In this document: positions 21,205 to 29,202 of the stretch, piece after piece
Layout of the letters: each line of letters starts with the position of its first letter
How positions within the stretch are numbered: position 1 is the stretch's first letter
Assembly (NCBI RefSeq): GCF_040732315.1
Contig: NZ_CP160388.1
Coordinates: 3,562,501-3,626,500 of the forward strand
DNA from: Oryzisolibacter sp. LB2S
Lineage (GTDB): Bacteria; Pseudomonadota; Gammaproteobacteria; Burkholderiales; Burkholderiaceae_C
DNA length: 64,000 bases
Direction: 5' to 3'
Notes under the pieces: model-generated
Seen by the model: only the letters and a program-made list of their open reading frames with translations
The model's database searches: none
What the model was told of the DNA's origin: nothing
Translations under genes and position numbers: made by a program

Positions 21205-21562
21205 AGACAAGCCTCCTGTGGCTTACGGTTGAGAAAACGCTGCCCCGAGGGTCAGCCGGGCCGACCACCAGAACCGATGCGTGGCCGCCTGAGCCCACTA
21301 TGCGCGCGCCCGCGCCGCAACGCAACGCGTGTCCCGGCTGCGCGCACGGGTTCTGGCGCCCGGATGCGCGCGGGCGCAAAAGCCCGCACAATGGGCCGGT
21401 TACCCTGTGCGCCCGGGCCTCCCCTCCCCCGCCCCGGCGGCGGCATCTCTCGGGCATGACGGGCTGTTCGGCATCGGCCGGACAGGCCACTAAAATGCCC
21501 GTTTTCCCGCCCTGGCGCCGACCAGGCCAGTTCTCCCAGCATTTGCGCGCGCGTTCCCCGCC
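21205..21562. promoter_or_regulatory. hpf/purC divergent intergenic region
   Basis: 358 bp with no gene I can support. It must carry the hpf promoter on one side. Toward purC there is a TAAAAT box at 21491-21496, 66 bp before the start codon. The remainder is very GC-rich (runs of C and G at 21415-21440) without a repeat copy. Confidence 0.5.
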
Positions 21563-22483
21563 ATGACCCAGATCAACACCTCCGCCCTGCACACTTCCGC
21601 CCTGACGTCGCTGCCGCTGCTGGCGCGCGGCAAGGTGCGCGACAACTATGCCGTGGGCGACGACCGCATCCTGATGGTCGCCAGCGACCGGCTCTCGGCC
21701 TTCGACGTGATCATGGGCGAGCCCATTCCCGGCAAGGGCGAGCTGCTCACGCAGATGGCGCTGTTCTGGTTCGACAAGCTCGGTCACATCGTGCCCAACC
21801 ACCTGACGGGCGAGTCGCCCGAGAGCGTGGTCACCGATGCCGAGGCGCCCCAGGTGCGCGGGCGCTCCATGCTCGTGCAGCGCCTCAGGCCCATTCCCAT
21901 CGAGGCCGTGGTGCGCGGCTACCTGGCCGGCAGCGGCTGGAAGGAGTACCAGGCCACGCGCTCGGTCTGCGGCGTGCCGCTGCCCGAGGGACTGACCAAT
22001 GCCGCCCGGCTGCCCCAGCCGATCTACACCCCCGCGGCCAAGGCGGCCGTGGGCGAGCATGACGAGAACATCACCTTCGAGCGCACGGTGGAGATGGTCG
22101 GCCCCGAGCTGGCCGCGCAGATCCGCGACGTGTCGATCCGGCTGTACGAGGCCGCGGCGGCCATCGCCCTGGAAAAGGGCATGATCATTGCCGACACCAA
22201 GTTCGAGTTCGGCCTGGATGCGGCCGGCCGGCTGGTGCTCATGGACGAGGTGCTGACGCCCGACAGCTCGCGCTACTGGCCCGTGGAGGGCTATGCCGAG
22301 GCCCTGGCCAAGGGCGAGAACCCGCCGAGCTACGACAAGCAGTTCGTGCGCGACTGGCTCGAGCAGGCCCTGGTGGGCGGCAAGCCCTGGGACAAGACCG
22401 CACCCGCGCCGCGCCTGCCGCGCGAGGTGGTGGAGAAGACCGCCGCCAAGTACCGCGAGGCCCTGCAGCGCCTGACGGCCTGA
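21563..22483 (+). CDS. purC: Phosphoribosylaminoimidazole-succinocarboxamide synthase (SAICAR synthetase)
   Basis: ATP-dependent addition of aspartate to CAIR in purine synthesis. 306 residues, the longer form; ATP-grasp-like fold with [31 protein letters not shown] (start quoted in part), [12 protein letters not shown] and the Mg/ATP motif IADTKFEFG (about 213) followed by [17 protein letters not shown] at 21563. A strong terminator follows at 22501. Confidence 0.97.
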   Translation: MTQINTSALHTSALTSLPLLARGKVRDNYAVGDDRILMVASDRLSAFDVIMGEPIPGKGELLTQMALFWFDKLGHIVPNHLTGESPESVVTDAEAPQVRGRSMLVQRLRPIPIEAVVRGYLAGSGWKEYQATRSVCGVPLPEGLTNAARLPQPIYTPAAKAAVGEHDENITFERTVEMVGPELAAQIRDVSIRLYEAAAAIALEKGMIIADTKFEFGLDAAGRLVLMDEVLTPDSSRYWPVEGYAEALAKGENPPSYDKQFVRDWLEQALVGGKPWDKTAPAPRLPREVVEKTAAKYREALQRLTA

Positions 22484-22500
22484 TCGCCCCGAAAACAACC

Positions 22501-22527
22501 AAGGCCCCGGATGGGGCCTTGTTGTTT
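22501..22527. terminator. Bidirectional terminator between purC and cnoX
   Basis: Stem AAGGCCCC/GGGGCCTT with loop GGAT, followed on the plus strand by GTTGTTT and on the minus strand by GGTTGTTTT. It separates two convergent genes. Confidence 0.85.
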
Positions 22528-23435
22528 CAGCTCAGCACGACGCTGGACAGGCGCCGGCGGTAGGTGGCGACCACCGGGTCCTCGGGCGGGATCTGACCCT
22601 CGGCCACCTTGACCTTGGGCGGCTCGATGATCTCGAGGATGGCGACATAGGTCTTGCGCGCAGCCTCTTCGTTCCAGCTCTTGTCGCGCATGAGGATCTC
22701 GAGCAGCTCGTCCATGGCCTCGGTCCACTGCTGGCCCGCCATGAGCCAGCGCGCGCGGCCAAAGCGCGCCTCGAAGTCGCGCTTGTTGGCGGCGATTCTT
22801 GCATCGAATTCGGCCCCAGCGTCCTTCCCACGAGCGCCAGCAGCTACCGAATCAATAGCGTCCATCCAGGCCTTGAGGGCACCCAGGCGGCGCGAGCCCT
22901 CGGCCTTGGAGATCACGGGCGCGAAGGCCACCTTGGCATCGTCCTCGCGGCCGAGCGAAAGCAGCAGCTTGACGTAGTCAAAGCGCGCCTCGTCGTTGGC
23001 CGGGTCGGTGGCCACGGCCTGCTGGAGCTTTTCCAGCGCGCCCTCGGCGTCGCCCTCGGCCAACGCGTCCTGGGCCTCGGCATCCTGCTCCTCGGCCTGC
23101 AGCGCCTCGGCGCTGGGCACATGCTTGTCGAGGAAGGCGCGCAGCTGGCCCTCGGGCAGCGCGCCCATGAAGCCATCGACGGGCTGGCCGTTCATCATCA
23201 GCACGCAGGTGGGGATGCTGCGGATGCCGAACATGGCGGCCAGTTGCTGCTGCTGGTCGGAGTCGATCTTCACGAGCTTGAAACGGCCCGCGTATTCGAC
23301 CTCGAGCTTCTCCAGCACCGGGCCCAGCGTCTTGCACGGGCCGCACCAGGGCGCCCAGAAGTCCACCAGCACGGGCGTGGTCATGGAGGCGGCAACCACC
23401 TCGGTCTCAAAGCTTTCTAGGGTGACGTCGATCAT
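22527..23435 (-). CDS. cnoX: Thioredoxin-TPR co-chaperone, CnoX (YbbN)-like
   Basis: 302 residues: an N-terminal thioredoxin domain with WAPWCGPC (about 27-34) and a C-terminal TPR-like helical region (QDALAEGDAEGALEKLQQAVATDPAN and so on). CnoX proteins hold unfolded proteins and pass them to GroEL; unlike E. coli CnoX this one keeps a full WCGPC, so it should be redox-active. ATG at 23435 is chosen over a TTG three codons earlier. A repeat copy at 22807-22860 encodes a segment between two TPR helices (SVAAGARGKDAG). Divergent from the PfpI gene. Confidence 0.88.
   Translation of the reverse strand: MIDVTLESFETEVVAASMTTPVLVDFWAPWCGPCKTLGPVLEKLEVEYAGRFKLVKIDSDQQQQLAAMFGIRSIPTCVLMMNGQPVDGFMGALPEGQLRAFLDKHVPSAEALQAEEQDAEAQDALAEGDAEGALEKLQQAVATDPANDEARFDYVKLLLSLGREDDAKVAFAPVISKAEGSRRLGALKAWMDAIDSVAAGARGKDAGAEFDARIAANKRDFEARFGRARWLMAGQQWTEAMDELLEILMRDKSWNEEAARKTYVAILEIIEPPKVKVAEGQIPPEDPVVATYRRRLSSVVLS
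22807..22860 (+). repeat. AGCTAT-type dispersed repeat, copy 7 (inside cnoX)
   Basis: CGGCCC, 24 nt with GAGCGCCAG, CAGCTAC at 22841, closing AATAGC. Antisense to cnoX and read through in frame. Confidence 0.7.
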
Positions 23436-23608
23436 GTATGGCAATCCTGGTTGGGCGGCGCGCGGCGCCGGTCATGGTCAGCGCGGATTCTCGGACATAT
23501 TCGCCCTCGCCCGGACCGCAGCGCACATGTAGTAGCGGGTTAATACCCGCGGCCCGAGGCGGCCACCCACAATGGCCGCCACCGCAACCACCCGACAAGG
23601 AGACATTC

Positions 23609-24190
23609 ATGGCTGGCAAGAAGATTCTGATGATCTGTGGCGACTACTGCGAGGACTACGAAACCATGGTGCCCTTCCAGACGCTGCTGGCCGTGGGACA
23701 CCAGGTGCATGCCGTCTGCCCCGGCAAGAAGGCGGGCGAGCAGATCAAGACGGCGATCCACGACTTCGAGGGCGCGCAGACCTACAGCGAGAAGCCCGGC
23801 CACAACTTCACGCTCAACGCCACGTTCGCCGACATCGACGCCCGGGACTACGACGCGCTCGTCATCCCCGGTGGCCGCGGCCCCGAATACCTGCGCGGCG
23901 ACGCCGCCGTGTGCGCCGCCGTGCGCCATTTCTTCGAGGCCAACAAGCCCGTGGCCGCCGTCTGCCACGGCGCGCAGCTGCTGGCCGGCGCGGGCGTGCT
24001 CAAGGACCGCACCTGCTCGGCCTACCCGGCCTGCCGCGCCGAGGTCGAGCTGGCCGGCGGCCGCTACGCCGACATCGCGGTGGACCAGGCCCACACCGAG
24101 GGCAACCTGGTCAGCGCCCCGGCCTGGCCCGCCCATCCGGCCTGGATGGCGCAGTTCCTGGCCCTGCTGGGCACGCGCATCGTTCTTTGA
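23609..24190 (+). CDS. DJ-1/PfpI-family protein
   Basis: 193-residue class I glutamine amidotransferase-like fold of the DJ-1/PfpI superfamily, whose members are glyoxalases, chaperones or proteases. The nucleophile elbow is AVCHGAQLL (Cys about 118) and the oxyanion strand is VIPGGRGPEYLR. N-terminus MAGKKILMICGDYCEDYETMV has the acidic residue that primes the Cys. AAGGAG lies 6 nt before ATG at 23609. It stands alone, divergent from cnoX; the substrate is unknown. Confidence 0.88.
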   Translation: MAGKKILMICGDYCEDYETMVPFQTLLAVGHQVHAVCPGKKAGEQIKTAIHDFEGAQTYSEKPGHNFTLNATFADIDARDYDALVIPGGRGPEYLRGDAAVCAAVRHFFEANKPVAAVCHGAQLLAGAGVLKDRTCSAYPACRAEVELAGGRYADIAVDQAHTEGNLVSAPAWPAHPAWMAQFLALLGTRIVL

Positions 24191-24193
24191 AAG

Positions 24194-24246
24194 AAAAACG
24201 GGGCTGGCGCCCATGGACAAAGCGCAGGCAGCTATTGTTTTTCAAG
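24194..24246 (+). repeat. AGCTAT-type dispersed repeat, copy 8
   Basis: Starts 3 bp after the PfpI stop: GGGGCTGGCGCC, AAAGCGCAGG, CAGCTAT at 24229-24235, TGTTTTTC tail. Confidence 0.75.
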
Positions 24247-24318
24247 TGCGCCGCCCGACTTGACGCGCGGCACGGCGGGCGCCACCATCGCCCGTCCTGC
24301 CCCCCCAAGGAGTCCACC

Positions 24319-24672
24319 GTGTGCCAGGTCTTCATCAGCGCCGACCCCATGCTCTACGCGAGCCGCTCGCGCTCCGTGCGGCTGCACGGCGTGGCGACCA
24401 GCATCCGCCTGGAGAACATGTTCTGGCAGGTGCTGCAGGAGATCGCCGAGCGCGACGGCTACAGCGTCGCCCAGCTCTGCACCCGGCTCCATGACGAGCT
24501 CGTGGCCGAACATGGCGCGGTGGACAACTTCAGCTCCTTCCTGCGCGTGTGCTGCACGCGCTACCTGGCGCTGCAGCTGACGGGCGAGCTGCCGCGCGAC
24601 GCGCGCATTCCCATCCGCTCCATCGTGCTGGACGCCGGCGCCAGGGCCGCAGCCGCCGCACTCGCGCACTGA
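24319..24672 (+). CDS. Ribbon-helix-helix domain protein (RHH_4 type)
   Basis: 117 residues; [21 protein letters not shown] matches the strand of a ribbon-helix-helix fold and [23 protein letters not shown] the two helices, the pattern of the RHH_4 (Pfam PF13467-type) family found in alpha- and betaproteobacteria. A DNA-binding regulatory role is inferred; no target is known. The start is GTG at 24319 with AAGGAG 6 nt upstream; no ATG suits. It is followed by purE after 67 bp with a promoter-like box, so probably separately transcribed. Confidence 0.8.
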   Translation: MCQVFISADPMLYASRSRSVRLHGVATSIRLENMFWQVLQEIAERDGYSVAQLCTRLHDELVAEHGAVDNFSSFLRVCCTRYLALQLTGELPRDARIPIRSIVLDAGARAAAAALAH

Positions 24673-24686
24673 GACCGAAAATCCGA

Positions 24687-24709
24687 GAAACCGTAAAATT
24701 GCGGGTTTC
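24687..24709 (+). promoter_or_regulatory. purE promoter and candidate operator
   Basis: Inverted repeat GAAACC (24687-24692) and GGTTTC (24704-24709) flanks a -10-like TAAAAT at 24694-24699. It ends 30 bp before purE. Confidence 0.45.
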
Positions 24710-24739
24710 CCCTGGCGAGCGCCACGCGCGCACCCCCAC

Positions 24740-25237
24740 ATGAACCCCATACAGATCGGCGTGGTCATGGGCTCCAGCAGCGACTGGGACACCATGCAGC
24801 ACGCAGTTGCCATTCTTGAGCAGTTCGGCGTCGCGCACGAGGCGCAGGTGGTCTCGGCCCACCGCATGCCCGACGACATGTTCCGCTACGCCGAGGCCGC
24901 CGCGGGGCGGGGCCTCAAGGCCATCATCGCGGGCGCGGGCGGCGCGGCCCACCTGCCCGGCATGATTGCCGCCAAGACCGTGGTGCCGGTGCTCGGCGTG
25001 CCCGTGGCCAGCAAGCACCTTTCGGGCGTGGACTCGCTGCACTCCATCGTGCAGATGCCCAAGGGCGTGCCCGTGGCCACGTTTGCCATCGGCGCGGCCG
25101 GCGCGGCGAACGCGGCGCTGTTCGCCGTGGCCCTGCTGGCCAACAACGACCCGCAGCTGCGCGCCAGGCTCGAGGCCTTCCGCGCCGAGCAGACCGAGGC
25201 CGCGCGCGCCATGCGTCTGCCCCCGGTGGCGCCATGA
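24740..25237 (+). CDS. purE: N5-carboxyaminoimidazole ribonucleotide mutase
   Basis: Converts N5-CAIR to CAIR in purine synthesis. 165 residues with [13 protein letters not shown] (8-20), [14 protein letters not shown] (about 39) and the conserved [17 protein letters not shown] (about 63), the class I PurE pattern. ATG at 24740. Its stop overlaps the purK start in ATGA, indicating translational coupling. Confidence 0.97.
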   Translation: MNPIQIGVVMGSSSDWDTMQHAVAILEQFGVAHEAQVVSAHRMPDDMFRYAEAAAGRGLKAIIAGAGGAAHLPGMIAAKTVVPVLGVPVASKHLSGVDSLHSIVQMPKGVPVATFAIGAAGAANAALFAVALLANNDPQLRARLEAFRAEQTEAARAMRLPPVAP

Positions 25238-26400
25238 GCGCGGGCGACGTGATCCTGCCCGGCGCCACGCTGGGCGTGCTCGGTGGCGGGCAACTGGGCC
25301 GCATGTGGGTGCAGAAGGCCCAGGCCATGGGCTACTTCACCGTGGTGCTCGATGCCGACCCCACCAGCCCCGCGGGCCTGGTGAGCCACCACCACATCCG
25401 CACCGGCTACGAGGACGCGCAGGGCCTGGCCGAGATGGCGCGCCTGTGCGCCGCCGTGACCACCGAGTTCGAGAACGTGCCGGCCGCCTCGCTCGACCTG
25501 CTGGCGCAGAGCCTGCGCGTCTCGCCCGCGGGCGGCGCCGTGGCCATCGCCCAGGACCGCGCGGCCGAGAAGGCGCATTTCGTGCGCTGCGGCGTGCCCG
25601 TGGCGCCGCATGCGGTGATAGCAACGCCCGAAGAGCTGGCCGCCGTATCGGCCGATCTGCTGCCCGGCATCTTGAAGACCGCGCGCATGGGCTATGACGG
25701 CAAGGGCCAGGTGCGCGTGCAGACCGCGGCCGACCTGGCCGGCGCCTGGGAGCGGCTCGGCCGCGTGCCCTGCGTGCTCGAGAAGATGCTGCCGCTGGCC
25801 CATGAATGCTCGGTCATCGTCGCGCGCGGCCGCGACGGCAGCATGGTGCACCTGCCCGTGCAGCGCAATCTGCACCGCGACGGCATTCTGGCCGTGACCG
25901 AAGTCTTTGAAGGAAATCTGCCCGCAGCGCAGACCCATCAAGCGCTGACAGCTGCGAAAAGCGTAGCGGATGGCCTGAACTACGTGGGCGTGCTGTGCGT
26001 GGAGTTCTTCGTGCTGCAGGACGGATCGCTGGTGGTCAACGAGATCGCGCCGCGCCCGCACAACAGCGGCCACTACAGCCAGGACGCCTGCGACGTCTCG
26101 CAGTTCGAGCTGCAGCTGCGCACCATGACCGGCCTGCCGCTGGTGCAGCCGCGCCTGCACAGCCCGACCATCATGCTCAACCTGCTCGGCGACCTGTGGT
26201 TCGCCCAGGGAGACCAGCCCGTCACGCCCGACTGGGCGCAGGTGCTGGCCCTGCCCGGCTGCCACCTGCACCTGTACGGCAAGCGCGACGCCAAACCCGG
26301 GCGCAAGATGGGCCACCTGAACGTGACCGGCGCCACGCCCGAGGCCGTGCGCGCCACGGCGCTCCAGGCCGCGGCCATCCTCGGCATCGCGCCGTTCTGA
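25234..26400 (+). CDS. purK: N5-carboxyaminoimidazole ribonucleotide synthase
   Basis: ATP-grasp carboxylase making N5-CAIR from AIR, bicarbonate and ATP. 388 residues; N-terminal [16 protein letters not shown], central ATP-grasp with [12 protein letters not shown] (about 148) and the Mg-binding [14 protein letters not shown] (about 269). Overlaps purE by 4 nt. A repeat copy (25917-25968) encodes [16 protein letters not shown] in the loop before the conserved helix. Confidence 0.97.
   Translation: MSAGDVILPGATLGVLGGGQLGRMWVQKAQAMGYFTVVLDADPTSPAGLVSHHHIRTGYEDAQGLAEMARLCAAVTTEFENVPAASLDLLAQSLRVSPAGGAVAIAQDRAAEKAHFVRCGVPVAPHAVIATPEELAAVSADLLPGILKTARMGYDGKGQVRVQTAADLAGAWERLGRVPCVLEKMLPLAHECSVIVARGRDGSMVHLPVQRNLHRDGILAVTEVFEGNLPAAQTHQALTAAKSVADGLNYVGVLCVEFFVLQDGSLVVNEIAPRPHNSGHYSQDACDVSQFELQLRTMTGLPLVQPRLHSPTIMLNLLGDLWFAQGDQPVTPDWAQVLALPGCHLHLYGKRDAKPGRKMGHLNVTGATPEAVRATALQAAAILGIAPF
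25917..25968 (+). repeat. AGCTAT-type dispersed repeat, copy 9 (inside purK)
   Basis: CTGCCCGCAGCGC, CATCAAGCGCTGA, CAGCTGCGAAAAGCGTAGC. It matches copy 4 in the core AAGCGCTGACAGCT and is read in frame. Confidence 0.65.
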
Positions 26401-26411
26401 GCGGGGCCTGC

Positions 26412-27410
26412 ATGATCCTCGACGGACGCCTGGACGCCTCGGTGCAGGCCGCAGCGCAGGCGCTGGCGCGCGGCGAGCTGCTGGGCCTGCCGACCGAGAC
26501 CGTCTACGGCCTCGCGGCCGACGCCGACAACGAGGCCGCGGTGGCGCAGATCTTTGCCGCCAAGGGCCGCCCGGCCGACCACCCGCTGATCGTGCATGTG
26601 GCCGACAGCGCCGCCATCACGCATTACGCCAAGGAGGTGCCGCTGTTCGCCCAGCAGCTCATCGACGCCTTCTGGCCCGGCCCGCTCACCCTCATACTGC
26701 CGCGCCTGCCCCAGGCCGCACGCGCCGCCACGGGCGGGCAGGACAGCGTGGGTCTGCGCTGCCCGGCCCACCCCGTGGCGCACGCCGTGCTCGCCGCCTG
26801 CCAGCGGCTTGAGCCCCCCGTCTGGGGCGTGGCCGCGCCCAGCGCCAATCTGTTCGGCAAGGTCAGCCCGACGACCGCCCAGCATGTGGCCGAGGCCTTT
26901 GGCGAGGCGCTGGCGGTGCTCGACGGCGGCGCCTGCGCCGTGGGCATCGAATCGACCATCATCGACTGCACGCGCGGCGTGCCCGTGCTGCTGCGCCCGG
27001 GCGCCATCTCGCGCGCCGACGTGCAGCGCGTCTGCGGCATCGCACCACTATCGAAAGAAGAGCTACCAGCGCATACCCCACGGGCGTCAGGCACACTTTT
27101 GGCCCATTACGCCCCCACGGCACGCGTGCGCCTCATGGACGCCAGGCAGCTGCAGGCCGGGCTCGATGTGCTGGGCGCCGACGCGGCCCACCTGGCCGTG
27201 TACGCGCGCGCCGCGCTGCGCACGGCATCGGCCAAGGTCGTGCTGCGCCGCATGCCCCAGGATGCCGCCGCCGCGGCCCAGCAGCTGTTTGCCACGCTGC
27301 GCGGCTTCGACGATGCCGGCGTGAAACTCATCTGGATAGAAACCCCGCCCGACAGCCCCGACTGGGAGGGCGTGCGCGACCGCCTGCAGCGCGCCGCGGC
27401 GGCGGCTTGA
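26412..27410 (+). CDS. tsaC: L-threonylcarbamoyladenylate synthase, Sua5 type
   Basis: Makes threonylcarbamoyl-AMP for the t6A modification of tRNA. 332 residues: YrdC/TsaC domain (1 to about 205) with LPTETVYGLAADA, KGRPADHPL and APSANLFGKVSPT, then a linker and the C-terminal Sua5 domain (about 225-332; VYARAALRTA, FDDAGVKLIWIE). The linker LSKEELPAHTPRASG is partly encoded by a repeat copy. ATG at 26412, 11 bp after purK, suggests one transcript. tsaB lies at 32399. Confidence 0.94.
   Translation: MILDGRLDASVQAAAQALARGELLGLPTETVYGLAADADNEAAVAQIFAAKGRPADHPLIVHVADSAAITHYAKEVPLFAQQLIDAFWPGPLTLILPRLPQAARAATGGQDSVGLRCPAHPVAHAVLAACQRLEPPVWGVAAPSANLFGKVSPTTAQHVAEAFGEALAVLDGGACAVGIESTIIDCTRGVPVLLRPGAISRADVQRVCGIAPLSKEELPAHTPRASGTLLAHYAPTARVRLMDARQLQAGLDVLGADAAHLAVYARAALRTASAKVVLRRMPQDAAAAAQQLFATLRGFDDAGVKLIWIETPPDSPDWEGVRDRLQRAAAAA
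27047..27105 (-). repeat. AGCTAT-type dispersed repeat, copy 10 (inside tsaC linker)
   Basis: Minus-strand reading GGCCAAAAGTGTGCCT, 23 nt with ATGCGCTGG, TAGCTC, closing CGATAG. It encodes the interdomain linker of tsaC. Confidence 0.6.
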
Positions 27411-27454
27411 CACACAAGGCTTACACTCTCGCACCCTTGAACATGGAGAAATAC

Positions 27455-28408
27455 ATGGCAGCAAACTGGATGCGCCGCAGCCTCTTGGCGGCCGCCTGCG
27501 CCTCGGCAACCCTGCTGGCCGCCTGCGGCTCCAGCAGCATCGACTCGGCGATCTCGCCCAGCCGCATCATCACCTTTGGCGACGCCATGGCCGATGTCGG
27601 CCAGAAGGGCTCGAGCTACACGGTCAACGATGGCAGCACCAACAACTGGACGGCGCAGTTGGCCGCGCAATACGGCCTCACGATCAAGCCGGTGTCGGCC
27701 GGCGGCCTGAGCTACGCCCAGGGCAACGCACGCATCACGGCCACGCCCGACGCCGCCGGCGACTCCAGCACGCCCACGGTGGCGCAGCAGGTCGACCAGT
27801 TCCTCGCCAATCCGCAGTTCACCGACAACGACGTGGTGCTGGTGAGCGCCGGCGCGAGCGACATCATCGCCGGCATGGCCGCCGTGCAGGCCGGCAGCCT
27901 GACCGAGGAGCAGTACATCGCCGCGGCCGGCCAGGCCGGCAAGGATCTGGCCCAGCAGGTGATCCGCCTGTCCGATGCCGGCGCCAAGCACATCGTCGTG
28001 ACCGGCAGCTACGACCTCGAGCGCAGCCCCTGGGCCAAGGGCCTGGGCAAGCAGGCGCTGATCCACAACGCCAGCCAGCGCTTCAACGACGACCTGAAGA
28101 TCAACCTCGAGAGATATGGCAAGACCGTGCTCTACGTGGATCTGGCCTACTACGTGAACCTGTTCGAGGCCAACCCGGGCAGCTACGGCTTCGACAGCAG
28201 CAGCCAACCCGTGTGCACCTCGGTGGACGCCGGGCCCGGCATCGGCATAGGCGCGGGCGAGGTGAACTCCGCCCTGTGCACCACCTCCACCCTGCTGGCC
28301 GGAGCGGACCAGAACCGCTATCTGTTCGCCGACAAGGTGTATCTGACGCCGGCAGCCCATCGCCTGTTTGGTGACTACGCCTACAACCAGCTGCGCGAGC
28401 GCTGGTAA
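27455..28408 (+). CDS. SGNH/GDSL-fold lipoprotein with substituted catalytic residues
   Basis: 317 residues; signal peptide with lipobox LLAAC (Cys24). The remainder follows the GDSL hydrolase layout: block I IITFGDAMADVG (39-48), where the nucleophile Ser is Ala44; block III GASDIIAG in place of GxND; block V DKVYLTPAAH (293-302), where the canonical DxxH His is Tyr296. Three SGNH residues are thus replaced and it is unlikely to be an ordinary esterase. Start ATG 27455 has GGAG 6 nt upstream; ATG 27443 is an alternative. A terminator follows. Role unknown, envelope-located. Confidence 0.82.
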   Translation: MAANWMRRSLLAAACASATLLAACGSSSIDSAISPSRIITFGDAMADVGQKGSSYTVNDGSTNNWTAQLAAQYGLTIKPVSAGGLSYAQGNARITATPDAAGDSSTPTVAQQVDQFLANPQFTDNDVVLVSAGASDIIAGMAAVQAGSLTEEQYIAAAGQAGKDLAQQVIRLSDAGAKHIVVTGSYDLERSPWAKGLGKQALIHNASQRFNDDLKINLERYGKTVLYVDLAYYVNLFEANPGSYGFDSSSQPVCTSVDAGPGIGIGAGEVNSALCTTSTLLAGADQNRYLFADKVYLTPAAHRLFGDYAYNQLRERW

Positions 28409-28436
28409 TCAGCCCTTTTGCTGCGTTCACAATGAC

Positions 28437-28467
28437 AAAGCCGACCCGCGGGTCGGCTTTGTTGTTT
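28437..28467 (+). terminator. Rho-independent terminator after the SGNH lipoprotein gene
   Basis: Stem AAAGCCGACC/GGTCGGCTTT followed by GTTGTTT, 29 bp past the stop codon. Confidence 0.85.
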
Positions 28468-28480
28468 GCGGTACCCCGGA

Positions 28481-29176
28481 TCAGAACGTATAGCCGGCGT
28501 TGATCGTCAGCACCACGGGGTGGAAGCGGATGTCGATCTGGCGCTGCACCCCGGCCGTGTGCGTGGTCAGGCGGCTCTTGACGCGCGCCGTGGCCAGGGC
28601 GCCGGTAATGGACCAGCGGTCGTTGATGCGATAGCTCAGGCCCACCTGGCCCGCGAGGCCCCAGGAGTCGGTCAGGCGGATGTCCGTGGGCCCGCCGTTG
28701 AGCGCGTTGTTGGCCGCCGTGGACTTGCGCTTGTCGAAGTTGGTGTAGTTCAGCCCGACACCGACGAAGGGGCGCCACTGGCTGCTGGCATCGCCGAACT
28801 TGTAGTTGAAGAACAGCGTGGGGGCGATCTGGCGCACCTCGGCCACCTTCTGGCCATTGAAGGCCGCGATGTGCGGCGGCAGCGAGGACGCGATCTTGGC
28901 CGTCACGTCGTGGGTGGGCGGGTAGCCCAGGGCCAGCTCCAGCTCCATGTTCGGGTTCAGGCCATAGGCCACGGACAGGAACAGCGTGGCCTTGTCCTTC
29001 ACCTTGATGCTGATGCCGGACGGCGGCCCCGGCAGCATGGGACCCACGGCGTCGGTGGCCGAGGAATGCGGGGCGATGTGTGTGAGGCCCCCGCGCACCG
29101 TCCATTGGGCCGATGCGGCGGTGCACAGCGCCAGCAGCGCGGCGCCCGTCAGGGCATGGGAAAACTTGCGACTCAT
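28481..29176 (-). CDS. ompW: OmpW-family outer-membrane protein
   Basis: Small 8-stranded outer-membrane porin-like barrel for hydrophobic molecules. 231 residues with signal peptide MSRKFSHALTGAALLALCTAASAQ, then WTVRGGLTHIAPHSSATDA, PPTLFFNYKF-like PTLFFNYKFGDASSQWRPF, GVGLNYTNF and the terminal strand ending INAGYTF with a final Phe, the usual C-terminal signature. ATG at 29176 has AAGGAG 10 nt upstream. It lies 26 bp downstream of the lipase gene on the same strand. Confidence 0.95.
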   Translation of the reverse strand: MSRKFSHALTGAALLALCTAASAQWTVRGGLTHIAPHSSATDAVGPMLPGPPSGISIKVKDKATLFLSVAYGLNPNMELELALGYPPTHDVTAKIASSLPPHIAAFNGQKVAEVRQIAPTLFFNYKFGDASSQWRPFVGVGLNYTNFDKRKSTAANNALNGGPTDIRLTDSWGLAGQVGLSYRINDRWSITGALATARVKSRLTTHTAGVQRQIDIRFHPVVLTINAGYTF

Positions 29177-29202
29177 GTCGTGAATACTCCTTGGAATTGG
29201 CT

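Noticed and set aside
21205..21210. TTG start for hpf two codons upstream
   Set aside because: The AGGAGG is ideally spaced for the ATG at 21204 and too close to the TTG.
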